Under the pieces are notes generated by a model. It saw only the letters and a program-made list of their open reading frames with translations, was not told where the DNA came from and ran no database searches. Positions 48,315-59,557 of a stretch of 64,000 nucleotides of DNA are shown one piece after another (the first letter of the stretch is position 1; every line of letters starts with the position of its first letter). This stretch comes from Picochlorum sp. 'celeri' (taxonomy: Eukaryota; Chlorophyta; Trebouxiophyceae): contig JAACMV010000027.1 in the NCBI GenBank assembly GCA_010909725.1, positions 744,001 to 808,000 on the forward strand. Direction: 5' to 3'. Position numbers and translations under genes: made by a program.

Positions 48315-49622
48315 ATGGGTTCTACCATGATGGAGATCGATACGGCGCCATCTGGCGGTGCTGAAGAGTTTCCCCAGTCCTCCAGTGGACTAGAGTTTCA
48401 CATTCATCCGGTACGTCCAAACGCGTGGCTGTAGTTGTAATCACGGTGATTTTTAATTCAATATTTTATACAGAGGGTCTTATTTCGCATTGGAGATCAC
48501 TATACGCGAGTGAAAGTAGCTGCCCAGTTGAACTTGACAGAAGCACAGGCCAAATCACCCAATACCAAGAATACCGTACATGCTGCGATTGGGTGTCTGT
48601 TGGGTGAGCAACATGGGCGTACTGTGGATGTACAGAGTTCGTTTGAGATACAGTTGGATGGATCTGGAGCGAAAGGCATTGATATGGACCTTTTGAACAA
48701 TAGAATAGAACTTTGTGCGTCTGCATTCTTCATTCCCGGTATTGCATATGTGTGAATGGGTCTCGGGTTGCAAGATGATGTGTCGCATAGAAAGATTCAT
48801 AATACAAATACGCGTGTCCGTGCAGATAGAGAAGTCCATCCAGGTGCAGATGTGTTGGGATGGTACAGGACAGGGTCTGAGGTCTCTGAGGAAGATATGA
48901 ACATCCATGGCACATTTTTACGTTTGAACGCTTCGTCTGCATTCTTACTCTATAATCCATCGGTATCTGGGAAAGAGAATGAAGAAGATGTATCGTCTTC
49001 TTTGGCATTGTATGAAAGTCGTACGTGGCAATTCTTTAGTGGACATGGTATCACACCATTGTACTGTATGTGATTGTGACATTGTGTATGCAGAAGATCA
49101 CGAGGTGCATGGATGTAAGAGCACTGTCTTTACGGTGTCAAAGTTTGATATTGTATCATCAGAGATGGAAAGAATAGTCGTCAATCAATTTAGCAATTTG
49201 GAAGCATCACATAGAAAAGCCAGATCAAGCAGTATGAGTACGTTGATTTTTTGACGAGTAGAGTTTATAGCACTCCCGTACTATTGCGATTGAATATGAT
49301 TGCAGTGAAATCACATCAGCTGGCATTGCATAGCTCTGTACAGGCTCTCATCGAGAGAGTCACACATTTGCAGCATATTCTCATCTCTATGAAACAGGGG
49401 AAGATTCCATACGATCCAGAGATGGCGCAGTCAATTGCTGCTTTCGCCGATAGACTCCCACAATTGCATAGGACAATGCGAGGGATATCAGATTCGAGAT
49501 CAGAGGAGCAGAAGATATCCCTTTTGACTGCTGCCCTGGCTGCAACCATGGCAGGAGCAGTGTCCCTAGAGCGACACTCCAAATTCGATCTGCTGCAAGC
49601 AGCAAAATCACGGCCTATATAG
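48315..49622 (+). CDS. CSN6: COP9 signalosome subunit 6 (5 exons)
   Basis: Five exons (48315-48410, 48474-48714, 48826-49020, 49094-49231, 49306-49622) with introns of 63, 111, 73 and 74 nt give 328 residues, the family size. It is the catalytically dead MPN partner of CSN5 in the cullin deneddylase. The text runs FHIHPRVLFRIGDHYTRVKV, CLLGEQHGRTVDVQSSFEI, VHPGADVLGWYRTGSEVSE and NPSVSGKENEEDV. The C-terminal helices follow (SVQALIERVTHLQHILISMK, LTAALAATMAGAVSLE). No JAMM zinc residues are present, as expected for CSN6. All phases agree at every junction. TGTAA is at 49656. Confidence 0.92.
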
Positions 49623-49633
49623 TCCTATATATA

Positions 49634-49660
49634 TTACACATCATCTTACTTATTATGTAA
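49634..49660. terminator. Mirrored polyadenylation motifs, CSN6 / aminotransferase
   Basis: TTACA at 49634-49638 (TGTAA for the minus-strand gene, 41 nt past its stop) and TGTAA at 49656-49660 (34 nt past the CSN6 stop). The signals are crossed, so the two transcripts would overlap by about 20 nt or more. Confidence 0.5.
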
Positions 49661-49678
49661 GAAAAAAACTGTATATTG

Positions 49679-50887
49679 TTATTGCATCATGCCAGTCATA
49701 TACCCATATGGAATCTCAGTGTGAAGGTCTGTGCTGCCCTCTTTTGGAGGACATGCATCCGTCTGTAGTAGTGTACGAATTTGCAGAGATACAATACCCG
49801 CTTCACCGTCTCCAATCGGCTCTCCGTCCCATGCAACCACAGGCATGACAGGGTATTGACTACCAACAATCATCATCTCTTCGCTAGATTTTGCTTCATC
49901 CACCGAAACCTGTCTCTTTTCAATTCTGGAAATATCGACCTCAGGATGATGATCGTTCACCAACTCGATCAACCTAGACATTGTCAATGTGGCTACTGTA
50001 TGCTCTGTTTCAGGAATCACCAAAACACCTCCCTTCATCACAAATGCCACATTAGCTTCAGGGACCCCAGCTACATAACCTTGCTCATCAACATACACCC
50101 CAATATTACACCCATCTGCTTGCGCATCCAGCATCACCATGGTATCCTGGAAACGATCCATGGATTTTAAGCGAGCAAAATAGCCATACTTGCATGGGAT
50201 GGGAGACGTCTTCACCCGATACCCCCTGAGGTATTCATCTGATGCTGCTCTGCTAGGATGTTCTTTGGTCACAATGATGTACAGATTTGCCTCCATCGCT
50301 CTATCACCAGCATTGTCTGGAGCACCAAGTCCATAGGCCACACCATGGCTGCGTCCCAAAGACAAGAGAACAGTCACAGTCCCATCCATGCATTTCCCCG
50401 CAGCAACCGTCTCCAGAATAGTCCTCTTCAATTGATCTTTATGCCACTTCTTTGGCAATCGGATATTCGCCCTATCGCTCATCGTCATCAGCCTGTCAAC
50501 CCTGGCGTCCAGCTGATACACATACCCACCCACAACACGCACATGCTCATACACGCCATGACCATGCAACACCAAACTTTCATCCACATTAACCCCCATC
50601 ATACATGCATCGGTCACAATGCCACCTAATTGAGAAGAATACAAAGACTGCACTCGATTCGTCTCCATGCCAGCAGAATTCGCCCGCTGCCATGCCTCCA
50701 TTGCTTCCTGAGTCCCCAATCTTCTCGTTGGAACAATAGACACGTCCTGCTTTTGGGCACGAGTGCAGATCGAGGAGCATCTCTGAATCATATGCGCATG
50801 GTCAAGGCATCCCCAATGCAGAGAAGGATGCCCACCTATTCTCTCCACACGTGGCACGTGTGCCATAGAAAACCGTATACTGTTCAT
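49679..50887 (-). CDS. Class IV (fold-type IV) PLP aminotransferase
   Basis: The 402-residue protein carries HGHGVYEHVRVVGGYVYQLD, DARVDRLMTMSDRANI, then YFARLKSMDRFQDTMVMLDA with the PLP lysine in RLKSMDR. GYVAGVPEANVAFVMKGGVL follows, and the end SSEEMMIVGSQYPVMPVVAW. The order matches the D-amino-acid/branched-chain/aminodeoxychorismate lyase superfamily. Plant relatives include D-amino-acid transaminase and ADC lyase; I cannot choose. The first ~60 residues are basic and Cys/His-containing and may target an organelle. No intron seen. It converges on CSN6. Confidence 0.85.
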   Translation of the reverse strand: MNSIRFSMAHVPRVERIGGHPSLHWGCLDHAHMIQRCSSICTRAQKQDVSIVPTRRLGTQEAMEAWQRANSAGMETNRVQSLYSSQLGGIVTDACMMGVNVDESLVLHGHGVYEHVRVVGGYVYQLDARVDRLMTMSDRANIRLPKKWHKDQLKRTILETVAAGKCMDGTVTVLLSLGRSHGVAYGLGAPDNAGDRAMEANLYIIVTKEHPSRAASDEYLRGYRVKTSPIPCKYGYFARLKSMDRFQDTMVMLDAQADGCNIGVYVDEQGYVAGVPEANVAFVMKGGVLVIPETEHTVATLTMSRLIELVNDHHPEVDISRIEKRQVSVDEAKSSEEMMIVGSQYPVMPVVAWDGEPIGDGEAGIVSLQIRTLLQTDACPPKEGSTDLHTEIPYGYMTGMMQ

Positions 50888-51417
50888 AGGAGTAAATTTA
50901 GATTACATGTAATGGCCTCCCAGTGGACTCGTATCGAAACGTTGTGTACAGCGCATGCGCTCCATGGTAGAGAGAAGCGAGATAGACTTGGTCCGATCAA
51001 ATGAAGCATTTGACCGTATTGTGGGCTGATCTGATACTTTTGTGTCCTTATCAGGCTTCTAGAGGCGGGCATGCTCCCTATGATTTGCAAAATAATAACG
51101 GATATCATCTGTTAAAGGATTAGGATATAGTTGTACTGTACCCATTGACCTAGTGCTTGACGGAGCAGAAGATGGACCATCACAGCGGGAATAGAGACCG
51201 TCCGCAGAGGCGAGGTTTCCGAGGAACGGCTGAAAATGCCAAGACAAAAATTTGTATGAGGTAAGGAGACCATTTGTGTACTGTATGGAGTGGCTGTATC
51301 GAAGAGGACAGAGTCCTCGAGTTCGTCGGATCGAATGGTCGGGACAATCACAGACAGGCGCTCGGTCGCCCGGGTTGAATTGGTTCTACATCATTCAGAA
51401 ATTGATTATTTGGAATA
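50888..51417. other. Intergenic region with a possible small minus-strand ORF
   Basis: 530 nt. A minus-strand frame ending at 51059 encodes SMGTVQLYPNPLTDDIRYYF and may be a last exon (acceptor TTTTCAG near 51230), but no upstream exon of normal intron length could be joined. A plus-strand GTAAGGAG near 51259 resembles a donor. No gene is claimed. Confidence 0.25.
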
Positions 51418-51953
51418 ATGCACGCGATGGGGGTTGGGATTCTGTCGGGGAGGGTGGTTTCAAAGTCGACAGAAACGGCGTTCCTCGGAAGAGGGGGAAG
51501 GACCGGCGATTGCCTGGGGTCCCTGATGGGGACTGAGTTGCTGTGATCTCATGTGGGCTGATGGGTTTGTTTCGCGTGTGTAGATGGCAAAATGGAGAAT
51601 GTAGATTTGGAGACAGATGTAATTTTGCTCACGGTGATGACGAATTGAGGCAGCTGCCTCCAAGGCATGATGCTGGCCCAGGTAGGGGACGTGGTAGAGG
51701 GCGATATGGAGACTATCATAATTCTAGAGATGATGGGTATGGTGGAGGTAGAGGGCGTGGTCACCATCATCACCAAGGAGGATATAGAGAAGGTAGTGCC
51801 GAACACCAAGCTTGGGTGCAGTCGGGATGTCCTGTTCCTGGTCCGAATGGCTGGACCCAGTACTCAACACCTAGTGGAGAAAAGTATTATCACAATTCTA
51901 ATACCGACGAAACGCAGTGGGATGTTCCAGTTGATTGGGTAGATCCCCAGTAA
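51418..51953 (+). CDS. CCCH zinc-finger and WW-domain protein (2 exons)
   Basis: Exons 51418-51518 and 51584-51953 over a 65-nt intron give 156 residues. The junction completes a CCCH finger: C-LGWQNGE-C-RFGDR-C-NFA-H (C-x7-C-x5-C-x3-H), an RNA-binding type. A Gly/Arg-rich spacer follows (GRGRGRYGDYHNSRDDGYGG), then a WW domain, WTQYSTPSGEKYYHNSNTDE ending in TQWDVP, which binds Pro-rich ligands. The pairing suggests a splicing or mRNA-processing factor. Exon 2 is secure; exon 1 rests on a weak donor (GTCCCT) and on restoring the first Cys, so the N terminus may be wrong. Confidence 0.7.
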
Positions 51954-52356
51954 TTGCAGGAGTCATGACTGCAGCCCAGCACGTCTGTTGTGATAGAAAT
52001 ATTGTCAGCAATAGAGCACAGCAGCGGTGTGAGGTTTCAGGTGGGGTGACGGCAGCCGGGGCGATATGCGATAAATAGCATTTTACAGACAGTTTCAGAA
52101 TCGAAGGGAGAACTTTTTACATCTCGGTGTGGGTTATATACTGAGAGAAATTGACGATCATGATACATGCATACTGTGCTATGAGGATTGCAGTGATTGT
52201 TGTAGTGTGGTGACTAGTGACAAATAATCATTTAGTGTTCTAGCTGCGGATATCTAGCACCATGTCACCATTTCTAGATTCAATTCATAGAGGATAACAA
52301 CCATACGCTTGTATTTTCGTCATGTAAGCACATTTTCATATTCACACACTCGTCAC
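51954..52356. other. Convergent spacer, CCCH-WW gene and PP2C
   Basis: 403 nt. Nothing recognisable: no ORF of interest. A TGTAA at 52335-52339 lies on the plus strand, about 380 nt past the CCCH-WW stop, rather far for its signal. Confidence 0.3.
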
Positions 52357-53553
52357 TCATTCTGCATTCTTTTCTTCCTCATCTTCCTGGATATACGCGA
52401 CAACAACAGTTATATCATCCATCTTACCCCCTAGGTATCTATATCCAAGCTGTTGTGCTCCATATGCAAATGGAGAGAGATGCTTGGGATCTGCTGCCCT
52501 GGTTCTCGCAAACTTTGCCAGCAAATCAGCTGCTTCTTTTGGACTATGCCCCTTCTCCTTCGACATACCAACTATTGCAGCAGCTTCATCAGGGAATACA
52601 TTATCAAAAAGACCGTCTGTGGCAGCGACCAACACATCCCCATGCTGCACATCCACCACGTGCCTATTCGCTGCAGATGGCAGGTCAGACATGGAATCTG
52701 GGCTTCCGATTTGATATGGGAAATTAAACTCATGCTGTTGCTGAGGCGATACATATTCCACAACTCCTTGTCTCGCAATTAAAAACCCTGAATCTCCCAG
52801 ATTTGCAGCATGCACGCGACCTTCAAACAAGCACAGGATACATGCTGTACACGAACCTCTAGCCTTTGTCTTTGCATGCGCCCCCTCCAACACGTGCTGT
52901 GGCGTTCCAGAATGTATACCAATCTCTGAATCCAACGCATCCAACAAAGACACGCTGTGATTCATCAATTCTCGACTGTACAATCCTGGATCAACACCAA
53001 CCTCTGCCCACCCACCAACACCATCTGCCACCCCAAGGCAGTATTCGCTCGAATGAATAAAGTATGCATCTTCCCCTCCACGATGCTCTTTATCTGGATG
53101 CGGCAGCATGGACGCTCCTGCCGCAAACCTCATAGTCTTTGATGATGCTTGCTGTGCCTCACCTGATGATGATGATGCATACGATCGCCCAACCATACCA
53201 TCTGATGCCACAGTAGACCTATTATATCCAGAAGGGCTCGTTGCTTTATGACAGCTCGTCCACATGCACGCACTCCCACAAATAGCAGTCGCACCAACTG
53301 CCAACCCTACAGCAAGATATGGAGGAGACATGTACGCATGTCGCCGCATCATGTGCTTCAATGTACGCGCCCACATTCCCCCTTGTCTCCCGCCACCACC
53401 CATTCGTGCACCACCACCGCTACTCATTATGCCACTCTGTACCTGAGCAGCTGCTGACCACCTCTCGTGGGCTCTTGACGACTGATTCGGTGATACCCTC
53501 ACACGCCCACGACCGAAAGACAATTGATGCCAACAAAATGGAGAAATATGCAT
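52357..53553 (-). CDS. PTC7-like: PP2C-family protein phosphatase, PTC7 type
   Basis: The 398-residue protein has metal-binding and core motifs: RGGEDAYFI, LGVADGVGGWAEVGVD, RGSCTACILC, NLGDSGFLIARQG, VLVAATDGLFDNVFPDE and GGKMDDITVVVAYI. This spacing is that of PTC7/PPTC7 and plant PP2Cs of the same clade, which act in mitochondria or plastids. The first ~140 residues are Arg/Ser/Gly-rich with one hydrophobic stretch (YLAVGLAVGATAICGSA), consistent with an organelle signal-anchor. The start at 53553 is the first ATG; 53427 is an alternative. No intron seen. The gene diverges from MED21. Confidence 0.9.
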   Translation of the reverse strand: MHISPFCWHQLSFGRGRVRVSPNQSSRAHERWSAAAQVQSGIMSSGGGARMGGGGRQGGMWARTLKHMMRRHAYMSPPYLAVGLAVGATAICGSACMWTSCHKATSPSGYNRSTVASDGMVGRSYASSSSGEAQQASSKTMRFAAGASMLPHPDKEHRGGEDAYFIHSSEYCLGVADGVGGWAEVGVDPGLYSRELMNHSVSLLDALDSEIGIHSGTPQHVLEGAHAKTKARGSCTACILCLFEGRVHAANLGDSGFLIARQGVVEYVSPQQQHEFNFPYQIGSPDSMSDLPSAANRHVVDVQHGDVLVAATDGLFDNVFPDEAAAIVGMSKEKGHSPKEAADLLAKFARTRAADPKHLSPFAYGAQQLGYRYLGGKMDDITVVVAYIQEDEEEKNAE

Positions 53554-53785
53554 ATACGACACTGGAATATTCTCTAGTTCAATCACTACAAACCACACCC
53601 AAAGCAGACTGAAGAATTACGTGTGTGAGAAGAATTGAACCATACACATGCCCATATCCCAGCAACGCCTAGTTTTTACCAACTATAGTACAACTAGGGA
53701 TAAATACTACTGCTTGATATGTCTCAACCAATAGTTTATGTAGCAGCATGCACTGCTGTCCTCCTAAAATTCCATGAATAAGAAG

Positions 53786-53793
53786 TATAAAAA
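53786..53793 (+). promoter_or_regulatory. TATA box of the MED21 gene
   Basis: TATAAAAA is the clearest TATA box in the window. Transcription would begin about 25-30 nt downstream, near 53815. That excludes the ATG at 53799 and favours the Met at 53889. Confidence 0.6.
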
Positions 53794-53888
53794 CGGACAT
53801 GTTTGAACAGATACATCCATCATCCTCTGATGTCCAAAACACCGTTAGAAATAGACAAAAGGATATTAGTTTTCAATGTTTGAACGTG

Positions 53889-54371
53889 ATGGATGACGCA
53901 GAGCCCTCTCAACAGGATGCAGGGCGTGATGGTGTTGCTCTGGAAGAAACGTTTGACACAGTGACGAAACTGCAGGACGAACTGGCACTGCTCTGCGAGA
54001 ACCTCTTTGTTGGGATTGGTTCTCTTCAACGGGATGCACCCCCTCGATCATTGCAAGGAGAAGATGTGGTAGCAGTACAAGGACAACCTGCTCCTGGTGA
54101 TGTGGATGCTTCAGCTGCTGCCTTGGGAAAGAATGTCAGCCAGTCTCTTGCTGCAGTGAAGGCGTGTATAGATGCCCTCCCGGATGATGTCACCAGTCGT
54201 CCGGGTACTCGAGATGATGATGGTGAATTAGAGAGGCTTATGCGGGAGAATGATGCGTTGGATGGTGAGATGGCACAGGCTATAGAGTCTGCTCAGAATG
54301 CCATTGACAAGCTTGGCAGGATGCATGGGACCATCGTAGAAGCCATATTGAAGGATTCCTCTCCATCCTGA
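53889..54371 (+). CDS. MED21: Mediator complex subunit 21
   Basis: MED21 bridges the middle module of Mediator with RNA polymerase II. The 160-residue protein has DTVTKLQDELALLCENLFVG followed by IGSLQRDAPP, matching the LQDxxxxLxxxFxxxIGVLQxxxPP opening of MED21. Then come AALGKNVSQSLAAVKACIDA with LPDD (SLPxE-type box) and a long coiled coil (ELERLMRENDALDGEMAQAI). The in-frame ATG at 53799 would add 30 residues but sits only 6 nt after the TATA box, so 53889 was chosen. TGTAA at 54415. The gene is intronless. The assignment is by pattern; length fits. Confidence 0.82.
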   Translation: MDDAEPSQQDAGRDGVALEETFDTVTKLQDELALLCENLFVGIGSLQRDAPPRSLQGEDVVAVQGQPAPGDVDASAAALGKNVSQSLAAVKACIDALPDDVTSRPGTRDDDGELERLMRENDALDGEMAQAIESAQNAIDKLGRMHGTIVEAILKDSSPS

Positions 54372-54536
54372 GATACAAAATTAATTTAAATACCTAGTTA
54401 TTTGTGTAAGAGTGGATGCGTCGTTGTGCTGGCGAAGGGACACTCAACATCAGACCTTCTTTTTGAGGTTGTTTTGTCTTTTGAAGAGTACCCGCGTATG
54501 ACGTTGTATTTGGATAGAGTAATTTATTAGGAACGT

Positions 54537-57500
54537 ATGGCTGATCAGTTTGTTGAAGATAAGGCTGCGGTGGAGGAGGAAGAGTCTGGCCAGGCAGTTG
54601 CCGTCGACGAGGTTGGCGGGGATGGTTTGCCAGAGGAGGAGGAAGATGCTTCATTTTCTGATTCTGATGGTGGAGATGGCGAGGTGTGTGTTGTTGTCGG
54701 GTTGAGGTGGGCGTGGTGCTTGGTGGGGACAATTTTCTCATATCTTTGTTGTGTGTGTAGGGAGGTGAGAAGGATGATGACGAAGAGGACGACGACGACG
54801 ATGATGATGACTTTGATTTCAATGACGATTTTATAGCAAAGGAAGGCGAAGAAGAAGAAGAAGAAGAAGAAGAAGAAGAAGAAGAAGGTGGCGAGGAGGA
54901 GGAGGAAAAGAAGAAGAAGAAGAAAATCAAGCGTCATCGGGAGCTGGTGTTGGAAGAGGATGATTACGACCTGTTGGAAGAGAATACTGGGATTCGTCGA
55001 CAGAGACCAGCCCAACATAGGCGCCTGAAGAAGGCGAGGGATATTGATGGTGAAGCACAGCATCAATTTGCGGCTCCAGAGGATTTGCAAGCGGATTTGT
55101 TTGGGCCAGACCAGGAGGATTTGGAGGATGATGTTGGAGAGGAGGGCGTTGGAAAGACTGACACAGGTACTGGAGGAGATAAAGAAGGGGGAAAGGAGAT
55201 GCATGCAGCAAAGGATGCACATGGTGGGGATGATGATGATATCTTTGATGATGATGAAGACGACTGGATTGTGGATGAGTTTGAAGAGGCTGCTGCTGCT
55301 GAAGGGGGTGAGGAGGCAGCCAAGGCTGCTCGAAAGGCGCGGAGAAGGAAGCAACAAGCAGCATTGGCGAATATACCCGGAGTGGATATTAATGCTTTAG
55401 AAGAAGCTCATGCCATTTTTGGAGATGTTGATGAGTATCTTGAAAGGTATGAGATGGCACGGAGGGAGCGAGAAGGTGAGGTTGAGGAGGAGGAAGAAGA
55501 GGATGCGGATGAATACGGAGACTTGCAGCCCTCTGATTTGGATGATGAAGAGGCAGCAGAGGAGATGAGGGCACAGCGAGCATCGAAAAAGAAATCAAAG
55601 AAAAAAGATACTGCCATGCTTCTCAGCATGGATCCGGATGCAGCTGCAAGACATTTTATGCTTCCTTCTGATGATATCATCAGAGAAACTGATATTCCAG
55701 AGCGAGAACAGATTCAATCATCCATTCTCGCCCCTGTTGACGTTCTCACGAGTGATGCGTGTGCGGAGTGGATTTGGAGGCAGTTGATTTTTGAGTCAGA
55801 GTCCAAGGCAAGGACCATAATCGAGGATGGTGTGAGGGAAGTGGAAGGAGATCCACCGCAGGTATGTGACATCTATTGATGGCACACATGTGTTGAATAT
55901 CATCTTACCTGATTGTATCATTGCAGTGGTTGGGAGAGAACTGGCCAAGTGAATCTTTGCGAAATGGTTTTTCTGAGACCTCGTCAAACAGAGGCCTTTT
56001 TATGGGAAGGTTTGGGAATGATTTTGAGGCATGGTTGGAGAATGAGGAGGCACAGAAAGCTCTCAAGACATCTATTAAAGCCCTGCTTGTGAGAAAATTT
56101 AAAGACCATGAAGACATACCGTTTATTGCCATGTACAGAAAGGATGAATTGGGTGAACTCTTGTGTCTTCGATCAGCTGATGAGCCACTGGATGATCCCA
56201 CTGCCGACCCTCAAGGAGCTATCAAAGCTCAATGTAGGAGAATACGAAGATGGGATATATTGTATATGGTGAACAGGCTGGCCTTGAAATACTCTAGTAT
56301 GACAAATAGAAAAATGAAGAGGAGGGGCATTTACAATCAGATTGCCGCTGAATCTGGAGAGTACGATGCGAAAAGCGCCGCTGCTTTAGCTTGTGGCGAG
56401 GCTCTGGAAAACTCTACATCCATGGAAGCACTCGATGACATTGAATCCAAATTCAAGGCTGCTTTGACAGTGTCCAACCTGAATGAGGAAAATCAGCCAA
56501 CACTGGGAAAGGCGAAAAAGGTGGAGAGAAATCGCCTCTTCAAGCTAGCGGTACAGTGTGGTTTGTACACAGCAATCGAGTCATTTGCTATGAGTCCTGG
56601 AGAATTTGCAGAGAATGTAGAATCTGGATACAAGGTGAATGAACCTGGAGACCCATCGTCAGAACCCTCAGAATTTTTAGAGCATTTTGTTAACCCTGAG
56701 AATCCGGCATTTGTTCATGTGGATTTTGTTATCAAATGTGCGATTAAGATGATGGCACACTCGCTTAGTGCTGAGCCTGCTGTGAGAAAGGCTATCAGGG
56801 AGCAATTTTGGAACAAGGGAGCAGTATCAACCCATGTTCTGCAACCCGGTCTGACAGCATTGAATGCCTTCCATCCTCTAGGGGTTGCAAAAAGAATACG
56901 AAATAAGCCATTGAGATCTTTCAAAAGGAGAGATACGTTTCTTAGACTAAGCGCAGCAGAGCAGGAAGGGTATGTCAGACTTGAAATCGATTTTGCAGAC
57001 CCTCAGGAAGATTTGCAAGCAGCGATTGCTCCACTGCAGGACCTGTACGTGTCCTCTGGCCTTACTGAACAGTCTCAGGCATGGAATGATTTGAGAAGAG
57101 AAGCTCTCAACATGGCCGTGGAAAAATATATTTTGCCATCTATCAAGAGTGAAGTTAGAAGGCGGTTAGCAGCAGATGCCATGGAAGTTGTCCTTCAGGA
57201 AACAGCAGACAACCTGTGGAGCTATGCAGTCAAGGCGCCGGTGCCACTACTTGACCAAGACGGAGAGGAAGTATACGATAAGCGCATTATGGCTGCGGTA
57301 TATGGCGCTGGTGATAAAGCCGGCCCCCCCTCTACTCTTGTGATCATTGACGGCCATGGCTCTTTGATTGACTTTTTGCACTGCCCACAGCTCTCAGGAT
57401 TCATCCCTAAACGAAGAACCGTTCAGGGCCAGGCGTATTCTATTTTTGACGATCCTAAAAAGTCAAGAGATGCAAATAGACTAAAAGATTTCATAGAAGC

Positions 57501-59526
57501 CCATCTACCACATGCCATCATCATAGGAATGGGCCATCCAGAGGCAAAGTCTCTCCGTGCAGATCTATCTCTAATCCTGGAGAAAATTCTGGCCGACAAT
57601 CCTATTGCGATGACATCGCTTGAAACGGGTACTATCTTACAGTTTCCTGCAGATGAGTCCATAGCAATGGCTTGGGAGAATTCCAATGCTGCAGAAATGG
57701 AGCTGCCGACTTCCCCACCAATCATTAGAAGAGCAGTGGCACTGGCAAGGGAGGCATTGGATCCCATCGCTGTCCTTGCATCTATTTGTGGGCAATATAA
57801 AGAGATAATGACCGTAAGGTTGCACCAGTTGGAGAAATATATTCCAAACGAGGTGAAAGGAAGGTATCTCGAAGAAGTTATTTGTTCAGTTGTCGCCCAA
57901 CTTGGGGTTGATTTGAACATGGCTGCGAGCATTAATTGGAGATCTTCTGTACTTCCATTTGTCCCAGGTCTTGGATTTAGGAAGGCAGCAGCTCTATTGA
58001 AGACGATCCTGAAGAATAACGGAGCCGTTGAGGAGAGGAATGATCTTGTTGAGTCTGGATTTTTGGGACCTCGTGTTTTCCATAACGCTGCTCCTTTCCT
58101 CAGGATTCGTCCCTCATCTGACGCATCCCGCAATTTAGGAATAAATTATATCGATAATACAAGAATACATCCTGAAGATTACAACTTAGCCATGGCTCTG
58201 GCAGGAGAAGTTTCAAATGCTGATGTGGTTGATGATTCTCTTGTTGAGTATGCGTTGGAGCATCCTGACAAGGTGGATAAGACAAATCTCGCAGAATTTA
58301 TGAAAAAGTATGCATCCCAATCAGAAGAATCTGTGTCATTATCAAAGTTGATTGATATCCAGATGGAATTGATCTCTCCATACGGAGAAATTCGGCCAAA
58401 TTTCAAGGAACTAGGCAATGAGGAAATATTCTGGCTTGTCGCTGGGGAGGACAGATACAGCGTGAAAATTGGAAGAAAGGTAGAGGCTAGAGTCCGCTAT
58501 GTTAGCGAAGAGGCAGCTGTTTGCAACATCCCAGAATTGAATGGAACAGAGGCAGTCATTGAGGCTCCTTCGGTGAGCAGTAGACAAAATGTCCTCAATT
58601 GCCGAGACTACTTCAAACCAGGAGACACGGTCATTGGTGCAATAATTTCAATTGACTCGGACAATGGTGTCATCTATTTATCCACGGCCTCCAATCAGCT
58701 GAACAGCGACTTGGAATACGAGAATCAATATCTTGCTCAGCAAGAGGAGTACTATGCAATTCCTGACAAGGAAACCCTTCAGGAGGAGGAAGCCCAGAGG
58801 AAAGGGGCAAAGCAGACGTCGAAGATAACTATTAGACCTATTCGCCACCCATACTTTAAGAACATCACTGCAGGTGAAGCTTCAGCAGAAGTTCTTGCTG
58901 GCCCAATTGGAGTGGCAGTCATCCGTCCAGCTGCAAAGTCCTTCAGGAGACTGTATATTACCATGTGCATGCCTGGTGGTTTGATTTGGAACATTGGAAT
59001 CAAAGAACTGGGACCAACTGCAGCAAATTTGCGTCTCTCTACGCCTCTTGAGGTAGAGCCAATCCCTGGACACAAATTTGAATACGAAGACCTGGATGAG
59101 TTGGTTGTGAGGTTTATTGATCCTGTGGCAGCAGCCATGAGAGCTCTATCCTCCCACAGGAAATGGAATGGTGGGCCAGAATTAGGCCCGGCTAAATCGT
59201 GGGAGGATATACAAGAGGAATTACGTATGCAAAAGGAAAGAGCCCCGAATCAAGCAGCCTACTGCCTTGCAGCAGATGTGCATCGACCTGGTGCTTTCTT
59301 CCTCGGACATTTTATCGGCTCTTCTCCTCGAAGAGAATATTTCGTCGTCCTCCCAGACGGATTCTATTTCAGAAAAAAGATTTATGGTACAGTGGAACAC
59401 ATGCTGGTGCAGTTTAAGAAAAACCCAAGAGGCTATCAGCAGCAGATGCCATCTAGAGAACCACAGCAAATGATGAGACCAGCTGTTCCAGGTGCCTACG
59501 GACAGCAACCATATGGCTATGTCTAA
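54537..59526 (+). CDS. SPT6: Transcription elongation factor Spt6 (3 exons)
   Basis: Exons 54537-54683, 54761-55861 and 55927-59526 join over introns of 77 and 65 nt to 1615 residues. Spt6 is a histone chaperone that travels with RNA polymerase II. The N terminus is very acidic, with poly-Glu encoded by a GAA/GAG microsatellite (54847-54905). Exon 3 opens WLGENWPSESLRNGFSETSS. The core has a Tex-like YqgF/RNase-H-like region (TLVIIDGHGSLIDFLH, LPHAIIIGMGHPEAKSL), a helix-hairpin-helix (SSVLPFVPGLGFRKAAALLK) and an S1-like segment (FKPGDTVIGAIISIDSDNGV). Tandem SH2 domains close it (AVIRPAAKSFRRLYITMCM and AAYCLAADVHRPGAFFLGHF). TGTAA at 59548. Confidence 0.95.
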
Positions 59527-59530
59527 TGCG

Positions 59531-59552
59531 TTACAAGACAATACTTATGTAA
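59531..59552. terminator. Mirrored polyadenylation motifs, Spt6 / CFAP20
   Basis: TTACA (59531-59535) gives TGTAA for the minus-strand CFAP20 gene, and TGTAA (59548-59552) serves Spt6. The order is crossed, so the 3' ends would overlap. Confidence 0.5.
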
Positions 59553-59557
59553 CAATA

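Noticed and set aside
51059..51247. Small minus-strand ORF ending in YPNPLTDDIRYYFANHREH
   Set aside because: It looks protein-like and has a good acceptor upstream, but the only joinable donor would give a 41-nt intron, far shorter than any other here. Noted, not called.
54545..55357. 270-codon minus-strand ORF opposite Spt6
   Set aside because: It is the antisense of an acidic GAA/GAT-rich coding region, giving Ser/Phe/Leu runs typical of shadow frames.
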